Shown here piece by piece: positions 18,005-26,761 of a DNA stretch of 64,000 nt. Source of the stretch: Ruminococcus sp. XPD3002 (GTDB taxonomy: Bacteria > Bacillota > Clostridia > Oscillospirales > Ruminococcaceae). Position numbers and translations under genes: made by a program. The first letter of the stretch is position 1. Every line of letters starts with the position of its first letter. The stretch covers positions 1-64,000 of the forward strand of contig FPJT01000006.1 of assembly GCA_900119535.1 (NCBI GenBank). The letters are read 5' to 3'. The notes beneath the pieces are model-generated. The model saw only the letters and a list, made by a program, of their open reading frames with translations. It was not told the origin of the DNA and did no database searches.

Positions 18005-18673
18005 TTACAGTATTTTGCTGCCGTTTATTATCATTTCAAACTGAACACCAAGGAACTCCGAAGCTCTGCGGCAAAGGAGCATACGGTTCATAAATATCTC
18101 AAAATACTCAAGAACAGAGGAGATCTCTGTATCGATCTGAAGATCAAGTATAATGGATGTTTTTTTCTCGTTGAAGTAGACTTTGGATACTTCAACGGCG
18201 TAGTTAACTCTATCGTGGATATCGAAGGTGAGCAGGTCTGTATTTCTTACTCTGCTTCTGCGAACATCAGTCTTATCCCCTATTATCAGGGCTGCTGATA
18301 TAGGATCAAGGGGCTGACCTGTTCCTTCGTCATGGTTTCCGATAGCGGAAATGATAGAGCATATCTCACTTGCGGGCATGTGCAGATTATCAAGAAGTCT
18401 GAAAGCCATTACTGCGCCGCTCTGTGCATGGTCTATTCTGTTGATAACGTTTCCGATATCGTGCATTATAGATGCTATACGTGCAAGCTCGACTGTTCTT
18501 TCGTCGAAGCCGAGCGATTCAAGTATGAGCGCAGATGTAGCTGCAACTCTTTCCACATGTGCAAATGAGTGTTCTGTATATCCCAATGCTTCGAGCGCCT
18601 TGTCGGCACGACGGATATACTCCATTATATCGGGATTCTGTTTGATGTACTTATAGGTTACAATACTTGCCAT
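18005..18673 (-). CDS. HD-domain phosphohydrolase of unknown substrate
   Basis: A 222-aa soluble protein with an HD metal-dependent phosphohydrolase core. A histidine in 'HSFAHVERVAA' (about residues 35-45), the doublet in 'ASIMHDIGNV' (about 67-76), and 'SAIGNHDEG' are the expected metal ligands. The C-terminal ~90 residues are helical/beta and not assigned. A strong GAGGAGG ribosome-binding site precedes the ATG. It lies 23 bp after asnB and 37 bp before pyrB on the same strand, suggesting co-transcription and a nucleotide-related or housekeeping role. The substrate cannot be named. Confidence 0.8.
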   Translation of the reverse strand: MASIVTYKYIKQNPDIMEYIRRADKALEALGYTEHSFAHVERVAATSALILESLGFDERTVELARIASIMHDIGNVINRIDHAQSGAVMAFRLLDNLHMPASEICSIISAIGNHDEGTGQPLDPISAALIIGDKTDVRRSRVRNTDLLTFDIHDRVNYAVEVSKVYFNEKKTSIILDLQIDTEISSVLEYFEIFMNRMLLCRRASEFLGVQFEMIINGSKIL

Positions 18674-18696
18674 AGATCCTCCTCTGTCAAATCATA

Positions 18697-20568
18697 TCAA
18701 TAAGCTCCGTTATTCTCGAAATACACTTTGTACCATACAAGGAAAATGAAAACTGTCCAGATCTTACGGCTGTTATCAGCTTTTCCGTTTTTGTGGTCAT
18801 CAAGCAGACGGATCAGCGGTTCTTTATTGAAGAACTGTCCTGAGCTTTCACTTTCAAATGTATTTTTTACCAGTGAATAGTATTTGTCCTCTTTGAGCCA
18901 TACCCTTATGGGTACGGGGAAACCGAGCTTTTTCTTTGCAGCAGTCTTTGCAGTCTGTTCGGGAGTATCCTTTTTAGCTGCAAGACGCATTGCATATTTG
19001 GTTATATATTTTGTTTCTTCTGTGCCCTCAGAGTGTGTTACTCTGTACTTAGTCGGGATTTTCTCTGCAAGAGCCATTACCTCTTTGTCAAGGAATGGAA
19101 CACGGAGTTCAAGTGAATTTGCCATGCTCATTTTATCAGCTTTGAGCAGTATATCCCCTGCCATCCACATATGCAGGTCGAGATACTGCATTTTAGTAAC
19201 GTCGTCCATGCTCTTTACACGGTCGAAATAACGCTTTGTAAGCTGCTGGGGAGCAGGTGCTGATGTAGTGATTTTAAGCAGTTCCTTGCGCTGTTCGGGA
19301 GTGAACATATATGCGTTGCCGATGAAGCGCTCTTCCACATCCTTTCCTTTTCTTACGAAGAAGTTTACTCCCCTTCTTGCAGGCAGTTTAGCAGCTATCT
19401 TACCAATACCTCGCTTGATCGTGCGTGGAAGACGGTCGTATGCAGTACCATCAGGATCGCTGTAGACGTTATATCCGCCGAAGATCTCATCAGCACCTTC
19501 ACCGGAAAGGACAACTTTTAGCTTATCTGATGCTATATTGCATACAAAATACAGTGCTACAGCTGAAGGATCAGCGAGCGGTTCATCCATATGATACTGT
19601 ATCATGGGGATGCTTTCCCAGTATTCTTCTGGAGAAATGACCTTGCTGGTATTTTCTTTTCCGATAGCTTTTGAGAAATTCTTTGCCCAGCCTATCTCAT
19701 TGTACTTTTCGTCCTTGCCGAATCCGACCGTAAAAGTCTTATCCACATCTGCAATAGCTGCAACATAGCTTGAATCAACTCCGCTTGAAAGGAATGAACC
19801 TACTTCAACGTCCGCTATCTTGTGAGCTGCTACTGAATCGTGGAAAACATCGGATATCTTATTCACCCACTGATCGAGTGAAGGTTCTCCGTCGGCACTG
19901 AAATGAACGTCCCAGTAGCGCTTGATCGTCATGTGTCCGTCCTTAAGCTTGAAATAATGGGCAGGCATAAGCTTGTAAACGTTCTTGAAAAAAGTCTCTT
20001 CTGTAGGAGAATACTGGAAAGTGAGATAGTTTTCAAGTGCCGTGGTATTAAGTTCTTTTACAAAAGCCGGATGAGCAAGAAAGCTCTTTATTTCAGAGCC
20101 GAACATGAAAGTTTTGCCCATACATGCGTAATACATAGGTTTTATGCCAAAAAAGTCCCTTGCACCGAAAAGTTCCTTGTTATTTTTATCCCAGATCACA
20201 AATGAAAACATTCCTCTGAGCTTTTCAAGAAGCTTCTCGCCGTATTCCTCATACCCGTGTATCAGGACCTCGGTATCGGTATTGGTTTTGAAAATATGAC
20301 CGGCGTTGATGAGTTCCTCTCTGATCTCACGGTAATTATAGATCTCACCGTTGAATACGATGACCTTTGAGCCGTCCTCATTGAAAATAGGCTGGTCACC
20401 GCTTGAACTAACGTCAATGATGCTGAGTCTTCGGTGTCCGAGTGATATGTCGCTGTCAATGTACTTACCTTCCGCATCGGGACCGCGGTGTTTTATCCTG
20501 TCCATCATCGCTTCGATGACGGCATCGGGATCGTCTACGGTGTTAGTAAATCCAACTATTCCGCACAT
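18697..20568 (-). CDS. asnB: Asparagine synthase (glutamine-hydrolysing)
   Basis: A 623-aa class II amidotransferase. The N-terminal glutaminase begins with the nucleophile in 'MCGIVGF' and contains 'LGHRRLSIID' and 'FNGEIYNYREIR'. The synthetase half has the ATP pyrophosphatase loop 'LSSGVDSSYVAA' and 'LSGEGADEIFGGY'. It makes asparagine from aspartate, glutamine and ATP. A homologous amidotransferase acting on another carboxylate cannot be excluded, but the length and motifs fit AsnB. It is the first gene of the minus-strand group that continues to pyrB, so two aspartate-consuming enzymes share a transcript. Confidence 0.92.
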   Translation of the reverse strand: MCGIVGFTNTVDDPDAVIEAMMDRIKHRGPDAEGKYIDSDISLGHRRLSIIDVSSSGDQPIFNEDGSKVIVFNGEIYNYREIREELINAGHIFKTNTDTEVLIHGYEEYGEKLLEKLRGMFSFVIWDKNNKELFGARDFFGIKPMYYACMGKTFMFGSEIKSFLAHPAFVKELNTTALENYLTFQYSPTEETFFKNVYKLMPAHYFKLKDGHMTIKRYWDVHFSADGEPSLDQWVNKISDVFHDSVAAHKIADVEVGSFLSSGVDSSYVAAIADVDKTFTVGFGKDEKYNEIGWAKNFSKAIGKENTSKVISPEEYWESIPMIQYHMDEPLADPSAVALYFVCNIASDKLKVVLSGEGADEIFGGYNVYSDPDGTAYDRLPRTIKRGIGKIAAKLPARRGVNFFVRKGKDVEERFIGNAYMFTPEQRKELLKITTSAPAPQQLTKRYFDRVKSMDDVTKMQYLDLHMWMAGDILLKADKMSMANSLELRVPFLDKEVMALAEKIPTKYRVTHSEGTEETKYITKYAMRLAAKKDTPEQTAKTAAKKKLGFPVPIRVWLKEDKYYSLVKNTFESESSGQFFNKEPLIRLLDDHKNGKADNSRKIWTVFIFLVWYKVYFENNGAY

Positions 20569-20657
20569 CAGTTTATTACCTCCAAATTAAAAATAGAAAC
20601 AATATCATCCGACTGCACGCCATTGTACCTTCGGACAGAGAATAATATCTCTGAACC

Positions 20658-20686
20658 ATTATACACCATTCCGCTGTATTTTGCAA
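20658..20686 (-). promoter_or_regulatory. Promoter of asnB and structured leader
   Basis: TTGCAA (20681-20686) and TATAAT (20658-20663) on the minus strand with 17-bp spacing. The ~85-nt leader (about 20569-20651) contains a 6-bp hairpin with a 6-nt loop and a second, longer-loop pairing. It is too short for a T-box. Confidence 0.7.
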
Positions 20687-20745
20687 CAAAATAATCCCAA
20701 TTTTCATGATTTAATAATTTTTTCAATAATTTTGCAATTTACTAC

Positions 20746-20774
20746 TTGAAAACAATATGCAATAATGTTATAAT
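20746..20774 (+). promoter_or_regulatory. Promoter of the moxR operon
   Basis: TTGAAA (20746-20751), 17-bp spacer, TATAAT (20769-20774), divergent from asnB. A reading frame extends upstream to 20746, but it would overlap this promoter; the ATG at 20809 with AGGAGA is the real start. Confidence 0.75.
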
Positions 20775-20808
20775 AAATGTGTATTTCTATTTATACAGGA
20801 GATTGATC

Positions 20809-21759
20809 ATGAATAATAATTATACACAAACAATCAATGACATCGTTAATGAAGTCAAAAAAGCAGTTATCGGCAAGGATGCTATCATAATCAAGACCTT
20901 GCTCACTATTCTCTGCCGCGGACATATCCTTATTGAGGATATCCCCGGAGTTGGTAAGACTACACTTGCACTTGCTTTTTCAAAAGCACTTTCACTTGAA
21001 CATAACCGTATGCAGTTTACACCCGATGTCCTCCCTTCGGACGTTACAGGCTTTTCTGTCTACAACAAGGCTACAAATTCATTTGAATTCAGACCGGGCG
21101 TTGCTTTTTGTAACCTTTTTCTTGCTGACGAGATAAACCGTACATCCAGCAAGACTCAGTCTGCACTTCTTGAACTTATGGAGGAAAAGAGTATTACTGT
21201 AGACGGCGTTACATATAAGCTCCCCGAGCCGTATACAGTTATAGCTACCCAGAACCCTATCGGCTCTGCAGGTACTCATAATCTGCCAGATTCTCAGCTG
21301 GACCGTTTCATGATAAAGCTTAGCATGGGATATCCGGATTTTGAGGACGAGGTATCTATTCTCAGGACAAAATTTAACTCAGCTCCCCTTGAATCGATAA
21401 ATGCAGTAGCTGATTCATCGGTTATTACCGAATTACAGGACTATATTGCCAATATTTATGTGGATGAAAGAATATATGAATATATGGTTTCTCTTTCTGC
21501 CGCTACAAGAAATCATCCCATGCTGAAACTCGGAGTCAGCCCCAGAGGTACTCTTGCACTTATGCAGATATCTAAAGGTATCGCCGCAGCTATGGGACGT
21601 AATTATGTTATCCCGGACGATGTTCTGTATATCTGCAATGATGTCTTTGAGCACAGAATAATGCTGAATTCCAAAGCTAAAATGGCTGAAACTACTGCTA
21701 CAGATATCATTAATGACATACTGAAGACCGTTCAGGCGCCGCGCATCAGTGCAAAATAA
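20809..21759 (+). CDS. MoxR-family AAA+ ATPase
   Basis: A 316-aa ATPase with Walker A 'GVGKTTLA' in 'LIEDIPGVGKTTLALAFSKAL' (about residues 43-62), Walker B 'NLFLADEINRT', sensor 1 'VIATQNPIGSAGTHNLPDSQLDRFMIKL' and a C-terminal lid helix bundle. MoxR ATPases act as chaperones that mature or insert metal centres and envelope complexes. The following DUF58, transglutaminase and DUF308 genes form the common MoxR-DUF58-TgpA arrangement, expected to act at the cell envelope. Confidence 0.93.
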   Translation: MNNNYTQTINDIVNEVKKAVIGKDAIIIKTLLTILCRGHILIEDIPGVGKTTLALAFSKALSLEHNRMQFTPDVLPSDVTGFSVYNKATNSFEFRPGVAFCNLFLADEINRTSSKTQSALLELMEEKSITVDGVTYKLPEPYTVIATQNPIGSAGTHNLPDSQLDRFMIKLSMGYPDFEDEVSILRTKFNSAPLESINAVADSSVITELQDYIANIYVDERIYEYMVSLSAATRNHPMLKLGVSPRGTLALMQISKGIAAAMGRNYVIPDDVLYICNDVFEHRIMLNSKAKMAETTATDIINDILKTVQAPRISAK

Positions 21760-21768
21760 GGTAAGGCC

Positions 21769-22962
21769 ATGCTTGCAATAAAGATTCTATTTGCTATAAT
21801 TATCCTCGTATGTGTTATTTTCTATATCATGTATCTTGGGGATTTTGCTCTTGTATTGCTTATCATTATGATAGCACTTCCCATAATCATGTTCATATCT
21901 ACGCTTATAACCAAGAACATGATCTCTGTTAATTTTGCGGTAAGTCAGGATACAGCAGTCAAGAATCAGGATTTTCCTGTACGTATAAAGATCAATAACA
22001 GAAGTATTCTTCCTGTCGGCAAGGCAGAGGCACATATCGAGTATTATAATGTTTTCAATAACCAGATAAACAGCTTTGAACTGTATATGCCAATACAAGC
22101 GAGAAACAGTCAGAGCGTTACATTCCAGCTTCAGTCGAAATACTGCGGTATAATCAATATAAGGTGCGCTTACATCTATATTTTTGATCCGCTCAGACTT
22201 TTCAAATTCAAAGTCGGCAAAAACATCTGCACGGATATTGCGATCCTTCCTGAATGCCGGGAAATATCCGGTACTGTCAGATTTTCGGACAGAGTGAACG
22301 AGGAAAGCGAGAAGTTCTCTGAATACAAACCCGGCGATGATCCTTCCGAAGTATTCGACCTGAGAGGCTATATCCCCGGAGATAAACTGAACCGCATCCA
22401 TTGGAAGCTTAGTTCAAAAAAGGATGAGTTTATTGTTAAGGATTACAGTCTCCCTGTAGATATCCCATCGGTTATTTTCCTTAATCTGAAATGCTATGAT
22501 GACTCGAAGTACACATTGCCTGTTTTTGATACACTTGTCGAGTCATTCATATCTGTATCACAGTTCCTTATTGACAATGAACGTTCACATACAGTCGTGT
22601 TCTTCAACGGAAAAGCGGGCTGCTTCATGGAGTATACCATAGATAGTCCCGAAGCGCTTTCCAAAGTTACGAGAACTCTTATTTTCTCAGTCAACGATAA
22701 TCTTTTCTGTGATCCTCCGGAAGCTTACCTTTTGGATAATACGGATGTTGAATTCTCATCCTTCACTTTTGTTACTTCTCAGCCGGATAACGATATTATC
22801 GGTAAGATAGATGATTCGGTAAATGCTGAGCTGAAAAATGTTATTATAGTTGTTAAATCACCTCGTGAAGCAGAAGCACTTAATGCATCGTATCCCGAAA
22901 CAGAGATCTACCCTGTTCTTTTAGGCAGGATAACTGCTTCAATAAAAGAAATTGAGCTGTAA
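21769..22962 (+). CDS. DUF58 (VWA-like) membrane protein
   Basis: A 397-aa protein. Two adjacent N-terminal transmembrane helices (about residues 3-22 and 26-45) precede an Ig-like beta region and the DUF58 core. The diagnostic block is 'YKPGDDPSEVFDLRGYIPGDKLNRIHWKLSSK' (about 190-222), followed by a VWA-like alpha/beta segment. DUF58 proteins almost always sit beside MoxR ATPases, whose client they may be. It starts 9 bp after moxR. Confidence 0.9.
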   Translation: MLAIKILFAIIILVCVIFYIMYLGDFALVLLIIMIALPIIMFISTLITKNMISVNFAVSQDTAVKNQDFPVRIKINNRSILPVGKAEAHIEYYNVFNNQINSFELYMPIQARNSQSVTFQLQSKYCGIINIRCAYIYIFDPLRLFKFKVGKNICTDIAILPECREISGTVRFSDRVNEESEKFSEYKPGDDPSEVFDLRGYIPGDKLNRIHWKLSSKKDEFIVKDYSLPVDIPSVIFLNLKCYDDSKYTLPVFDTLVESFISVSQFLIDNERSHTVVFFNGKAGCFMEYTIDSPEALSKVTRTLIFSVNDNLFCDPPEAYLLDNTDVEFSSFTFVTSQPDNDIIGKIDDSVNAELKNVIIVVKSPREAEALNASYPETEIYPVLLGRITASIKEIEL

Positions 22963-22980
22963 TAAGCATAAGGATATAAT

Positions 22981-25746
22981 ATGAAAAAAAGTAAAAAAAT
23001 ATCTTCTGTCAATACAAACGGAATAAATATATGTGACAGTATAGTTATGTCTGTAAAGAAACGGCGTGTTAATCTGAGACAGCTTGAATCCGTAGGTATC
23101 GCTCTTACGGGATTTGTTTCGGTAATAATGGCATTTCTTTCTATGTTTGACTTCAATTATGACAGACCTTCCATTATATTTGCGGCTGTTATTTTTTCAC
23201 TGATCTACATTTTTCTGTCTCTGGTCGGAAAAAAAGCAGTCTGGCTGATAATTGCTTCGGTAGTAGGTTTTACGGTATTCGCCTATAAGGTCATCGATAC
23301 ACTTGCCCTTGGCTATAAATACGTTTATAATGTTATATATCACAAAGCCTTTCTTACCGATATCAATTACTATAAGTTCCTGAAACCCGAACTTGAAGAA
23401 CAGGCGACCACAGCTTTCTTCATAATGTGTATCTGGCTTCTTGCTGTGGTGATATACTACTTTACTATATGTCACCCGAATCCAATACTTCCTATTGTTA
23501 CTACCTTCCCAGTCATTGAGATAGGACTCTATAACGGTATTGAGCTTCCTGTATTCTGGGGAGTCCTTGTGGTCGCTTACTGGCTTGCGCTCTTTGCTAT
23601 GTCAACGATCGACCTGGGAGAATACTCTGGCGGAAGCGGCGGATTCGTCCGAAAGGACAATCTTTTCTTCCCGAAACGTCAGATGAGACTAAAGGTAACG
23701 GAAGCCTGCGGCGTATTTGTTATTCTGAGCGTTCTGGTAGTTTCGGTCATTTCTTCTGCTGTTATGGCTGCAACACACTACAAGAGAAGCGATGAGCTTA
23801 ACAGAAAGCGTGTTGATATTCGCGATGCGGTAACATCTTTCTCGCTTTCAAATCTTGCAGACAGCATCTCGGCAGTTACCAGCGCATTTGGTTTCACATT
23901 CAAATACGAGGATCATAAACTCGGAAATGTGGATCATCTTAAGTATAAAAATACTATTGACCTTACCGTAAATGTAGACAAACCTTATGGTTCAGCAATA
24001 TATCTTAAGGACTATACAGGTTCGGTTTATGGTAATAATGAGTGGAATTCCCTTGATGATTCCGTTTACGATCAGGAAATATTCAAAGATTTTAAGGATC
24101 ACGAAATGTATCCTCAGTTATTCCCAGGAATTATCAATACGAGCATGACCTCTCCTGTTAATTTTAATACCAGATTTACTGACGATGGAACTGTTATAGT
24201 AGATTCACAAGGTTCATCCGATAATAATGTGGCTATAGATATAAAATCTGAAATGCGCGGAAACCGCAGCTTTACGCCTTATGGTGTTTTACCGGCAGAA
24301 GGATATGAATACGATAATGATCTTAACCTGAAATCTCAGAAAAACGACGACTGGTATTCTTACTTTTTCTGCGGTATGGATACTGAAGCCATTGGCTATT
24401 TCTTTGACAATAATACGAGAAATGTTATCAATGCGGACGATCTTAACCCTGAGACAAGTCAGGAAATAATCAATCTTGCAAAAAAATATGATCTCATAAG
24501 CTATGATAACTATATAACTATTGATCTTCCCTTCACATCTTCTGCTTCTTCCCTCATTAATCGCCCTGCTATGCTGCTTACAGAGATTCTTCAGATCAGA
24601 TACAGAGATTTCGTTTATGAGAATTACCTTCAGCTGCCGAATGATAACAACATGTCGGAAATACGAACTGCTTATTCCGAACTTCTCAGTATTGCTTCAG
24701 ACGCTAAAACTCCTGCCGCTAAGCTCGAAGTTCTTACAGCAATAAGAGAAAAAATGGCATCTGAGGTTTCTTACTCGCTCTACCCGGGAAAAACGCCTTC
24801 AAACCGTGATTTCGTAAACTATTTCCTGCTTGAGAATAAAAAAGGATTCTGTATGCATTATGCAACTTCGGGAGTTGTTCTTGCAAGAATGGCAGGAATT
24901 CCTGCAAGATATGCTACAGGTTACATAGTTGTCGGTGATGACTTCAATGACTCGAATCGTAATGATGACGGTTCATATACTATAGAACTGCATGATAACA
25001 GAAGCCATGCCTGGACTGAGATATACATTGACGGTTATGGTTGGGTACCATTCGAGTTTACGGCAGGTTATTCAAGTCAGACTATAGATACATCACCTTC
25101 AACATCTACAACAGAACCTTCTACAGAAACTACTGTAACTGCTGCAACACAGGAAACCACAGAAGCTGCTGAAACTCAGGAAAAGTCTGAAAACTCAAAT
25201 AATACAGGCGAGAAAAAGAATAACACAGTTACTTCCGTTGTTACAACAACTAAAGCCGCAGGTCTCGTAAAGCCGGGTTCAGGCAAGGATTCGCATGAGG
25301 GTACTCTTGTCCTTGGCAAAATTCAGATTTTATTAATGCTTATTGGGCTTCTTCTATTTGTAATTGCTGCTGTATTTATCCGAAGGAAAGCTATTCTTTA
25401 CTTCAGAAATAAACATTTTACAACAGGTACAAACGAGAATAAACTTGCATACTTGTATGAGTATACCGAGCAGCTTCTCAATAACCTCGATATAAGCAAA
25501 GACCATCAGAGTTACATTGATTTTGCCAATGATGTCGAAAAGTGGTTCGGAGGCGTCTATTTCGAAGAAGGCGAATTTTCAAACTTCGTAAGCACTGCTC
25601 TTGATTCTGAATTCGGAAATATTACTCCTTCAGATGATGATATCAACAAAGCAAAAACAATTTCAGAACGTATAGCAATTAAGTCATATAATCGCTCCAA
25701 CATAATCAAAAAATTCATTATGAAATTCATATCCGTATTGATTTAG
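22981..25746 (+). CDS. TgpA-like membrane transglutaminase-family protein
   Basis: A 921-aa protein with several N-terminal transmembrane helices (about residues 30-270), a large extracellular region, and a transglutaminase-like cysteine protease core. The catalytic Cys lies in 'KKGFCMHYATSGVVLARMAGIPARY', the His in 'DNRSHAWTEIYI', and the motif 'GWVPFEFTAG' follows (about 620-700). A Thr/Ser/Glu-rich linker, one further transmembrane helix (about 780-800) and a cytoplasmic tail complete it. This is the TgpA topology. It completes the MoxR-DUF58-TgpA trio; the bond it acts on (peptidoglycan-linked peptide or surface protein) is unknown. Confidence 0.88.
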   Translation: MKKSKKISSVNTNGINICDSIVMSVKKRRVNLRQLESVGIALTGFVSVIMAFLSMFDFNYDRPSIIFAAVIFSLIYIFLSLVGKKAVWLIIASVVGFTVFAYKVIDTLALGYKYVYNVIYHKAFLTDINYYKFLKPELEEQATTAFFIMCIWLLAVVIYYFTICHPNPILPIVTTFPVIEIGLYNGIELPVFWGVLVVAYWLALFAMSTIDLGEYSGGSGGFVRKDNLFFPKRQMRLKVTEACGVFVILSVLVVSVISSAVMAATHYKRSDELNRKRVDIRDAVTSFSLSNLADSISAVTSAFGFTFKYEDHKLGNVDHLKYKNTIDLTVNVDKPYGSAIYLKDYTGSVYGNNEWNSLDDSVYDQEIFKDFKDHEMYPQLFPGIINTSMTSPVNFNTRFTDDGTVIVDSQGSSDNNVAIDIKSEMRGNRSFTPYGVLPAEGYEYDNDLNLKSQKNDDWYSYFFCGMDTEAIGYFFDNNTRNVINADDLNPETSQEIINLAKKYDLISYDNYITIDLPFTSSASSLINRPAMLLTEILQIRYRDFVYENYLQLPNDNNMSEIRTAYSELLSIASDAKTPAAKLEVLTAIREKMASEVSYSLYPGKTPSNRDFVNYFLLENKKGFCMHYATSGVVLARMAGIPARYATGYIVVGDDFNDSNRNDDGSYTIELHDNRSHAWTEIYIDGYGWVPFEFTAGYSSQTIDTSPSTSTTEPSTETTVTAATQETTEAAETQEKSENSNNTGEKKNNTVTSVVTTTKAAGLVKPGSGKDSHEGTLVLGKIQILLMLIGLLLFVIAAVFIRRKAILYFRNKHFTTGTNENKLAYLYEYTEQLLNNLDISKDHQSYIDFANDVEKWFGGVYFEEGEFSNFVSTALDSEFGNITPSDDDINKAKTISERIAIKSYNRSNIIKKFIMKFISVLI

Positions 25747-25756
25747 GAGGCATAGT

Positions 25757-26323
25757 ATGTCGTTGTTTAAAGCCAATACACTTTCTAAAGGAATTATGCT
25801 TATGATTACAGGATTGATCGTGGCGTTTTTTCCGGGAGTTATCTCGAAAATGTTTTATCTTATAGGTATCATGATAATCCTGTTCTGTGCTTTTCGTATG
25901 GTAGTCAGCCTTATCGAAGGCGGTTCGCTGTCTGTTACGCTTATCAATTCATTTGGTGTGCTTATAGGAGCTATCGTTATTTTCCTTCCGGCTGTAGTAA
26001 AGATAGGAGTTCCGCTGATAACAGCTATTATTCTTGGTTTTGCAGGTGTCGAAAGACTGTTTATTGCTTCTGAACTTAAAAACCGCGGAAGCTCATATGC
26101 AAGCAAAGTAGTTATCGGCATGCTGCTGATAATAGCTGCCATGGTAATGTTCTTCCATCCTTTCAGAACAAGCAATGTTATAAGGATAGCGATCGGACTC
26201 GTTATAGTGGCTATCGGTTCGTGTAATCTTTTCATGGACCTTTATAACAACAAACCCGAGAAGAACACTATAGTTGATATCGAAAACTATTCCATAAGAG
26301 AAGATGACCATTTTCTTGAATAG
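25757..26323 (+). CDS. DUF308 (HdeD-like) membrane protein
   Basis: A 188-aa hydrophobic protein with about six transmembrane helices arranged as paired repeats ('GIMLMITGLIVAFFPGVI', 'LIGAIVIFLPAVV', 'MLLIIAAMVMFFHPF'). This is the pattern of the HdeD/DUF308 family. It has a short charged C-tail. An AGGAGG ribosome-binding site precedes the ATG and it follows the transglutaminase gene by 10 bp, so it belongs to the same operon. Function in the family is poorly known; acid-stress resistance has been reported for HdeD of E. coli. Confidence 0.85.
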   Translation: MSLFKANTLSKGIMLMITGLIVAFFPGVISKMFYLIGIMIILFCAFRMVVSLIEGGSLSVTLINSFGVLIGAIVIFLPAVVKIGVPLITAIILGFAGVERLFIASELKNRGSSYASKVVIGMLLIIAAMVMFFHPFRTSNVIRIAIGLVIVAIGSCNLFMDLYNNKPEKNTIVDIENYSIREDDHFLE

Positions 26324-26324
26324 C

Positions 26325-26367
26325 AAACGCCCCTTTGGTAACATCAGAAACCAAAGGGGCGTTTTTT
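26325..26367. terminator. Strong terminator after the moxR operon
   Basis: A 15-bp stem (26325-26339 with 26350-26364) with a 10-nt loop is followed by six Ts on the plus strand. It also overlaps the 3' end of the convergent small membrane gene. Confidence 0.88.
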
Positions 26368-26597
26368 CACTTCTTTTTCTTAAACATTCTTGAAATTGAA
26401 TACATACCTATTACTGCTATAACTCCGGCACTGATCGTAACCGTATACGCTGCGAAGTCATTCTCATTATCTCCGTGTACAACTATCTGTGTATCGGATC
26501 GGGAATCCGATGTTTTATTGTTTTTATAACTATAAAACAGTGCGGCGCAGTTCAGCAGGATTATAACAGTCATGATTATTTTTACTGCTTTCTTCAT
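26367..26597 (-). CDS. Small two-helix membrane protein, unknown
   Basis: A 76-aa protein with an N-terminal hydrophobic helix (about residues 5-24), a polar loop rich in Asp/Ser/Asn, a second helix (about 50-67) and a terminal run of four lysines, so both ends are probably cytoplasmic. GGAGGG lies 9 nt before the ATG and a TATAAT with extended TG stands upstream. I do not recognise the family. The TTAAG repeats at its promoter suggest response-regulator control. Confidence 0.65.
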   Translation of the reverse strand: MKKAVKIIMTVIILLNCAALFYSYKNNKTSDSRSDTQIVVHGDNENDFAAYTVTISAGVIAVIGMYSISRMFKKKK

Positions 26598-26620
26598 CCT
26601 TCTTATCCCTCCACGACTCT

Positions 26621-26653
26621 ATTATATCACTTATCCTTAAACTAATCTTAAAA
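26621..26653 (-). promoter_or_regulatory. Extended -10 promoter with two TTAAG-type 11-bp repeats
   Basis: On the minus strand TG-A-TATAAT (26621-26629) lacks a good -35. In its place two copies of a TTTAAGATTAG-like 11-mer are arranged head to tail about 26636-26653, ending about 8 nt from the -10. This is the layout of an OmpR-family activated promoter, with the same motif as 8362-8389. Confidence 0.5.
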
Positions 26654-26696
26654 AAGACATATAAATATAGGTAATGTACTGATTTTTTTCAAAGGC

Positions 26697-26725
26697 TTGA
26701 ATTTTTGGAATATATGTGTTAGAAT
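26697..26725 (+). promoter_or_regulatory. Promoter of the ThrE-like exporter gene
   Basis: TTGAAT (26697-26702), 17-bp spacer, TAGAAT (26720-26725). Confidence 0.7.
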
Positions 26726-26761
26726 ATGTATGACTATTTTTTATCAATCGGAGAGATCATA

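Noticed and set aside
20746..20808. N-terminal extension of the MoxR ATPase
   Set aside because: It overlaps the -35 and -10 elements; AGGAGA before the ATG at 20809 sets the start.
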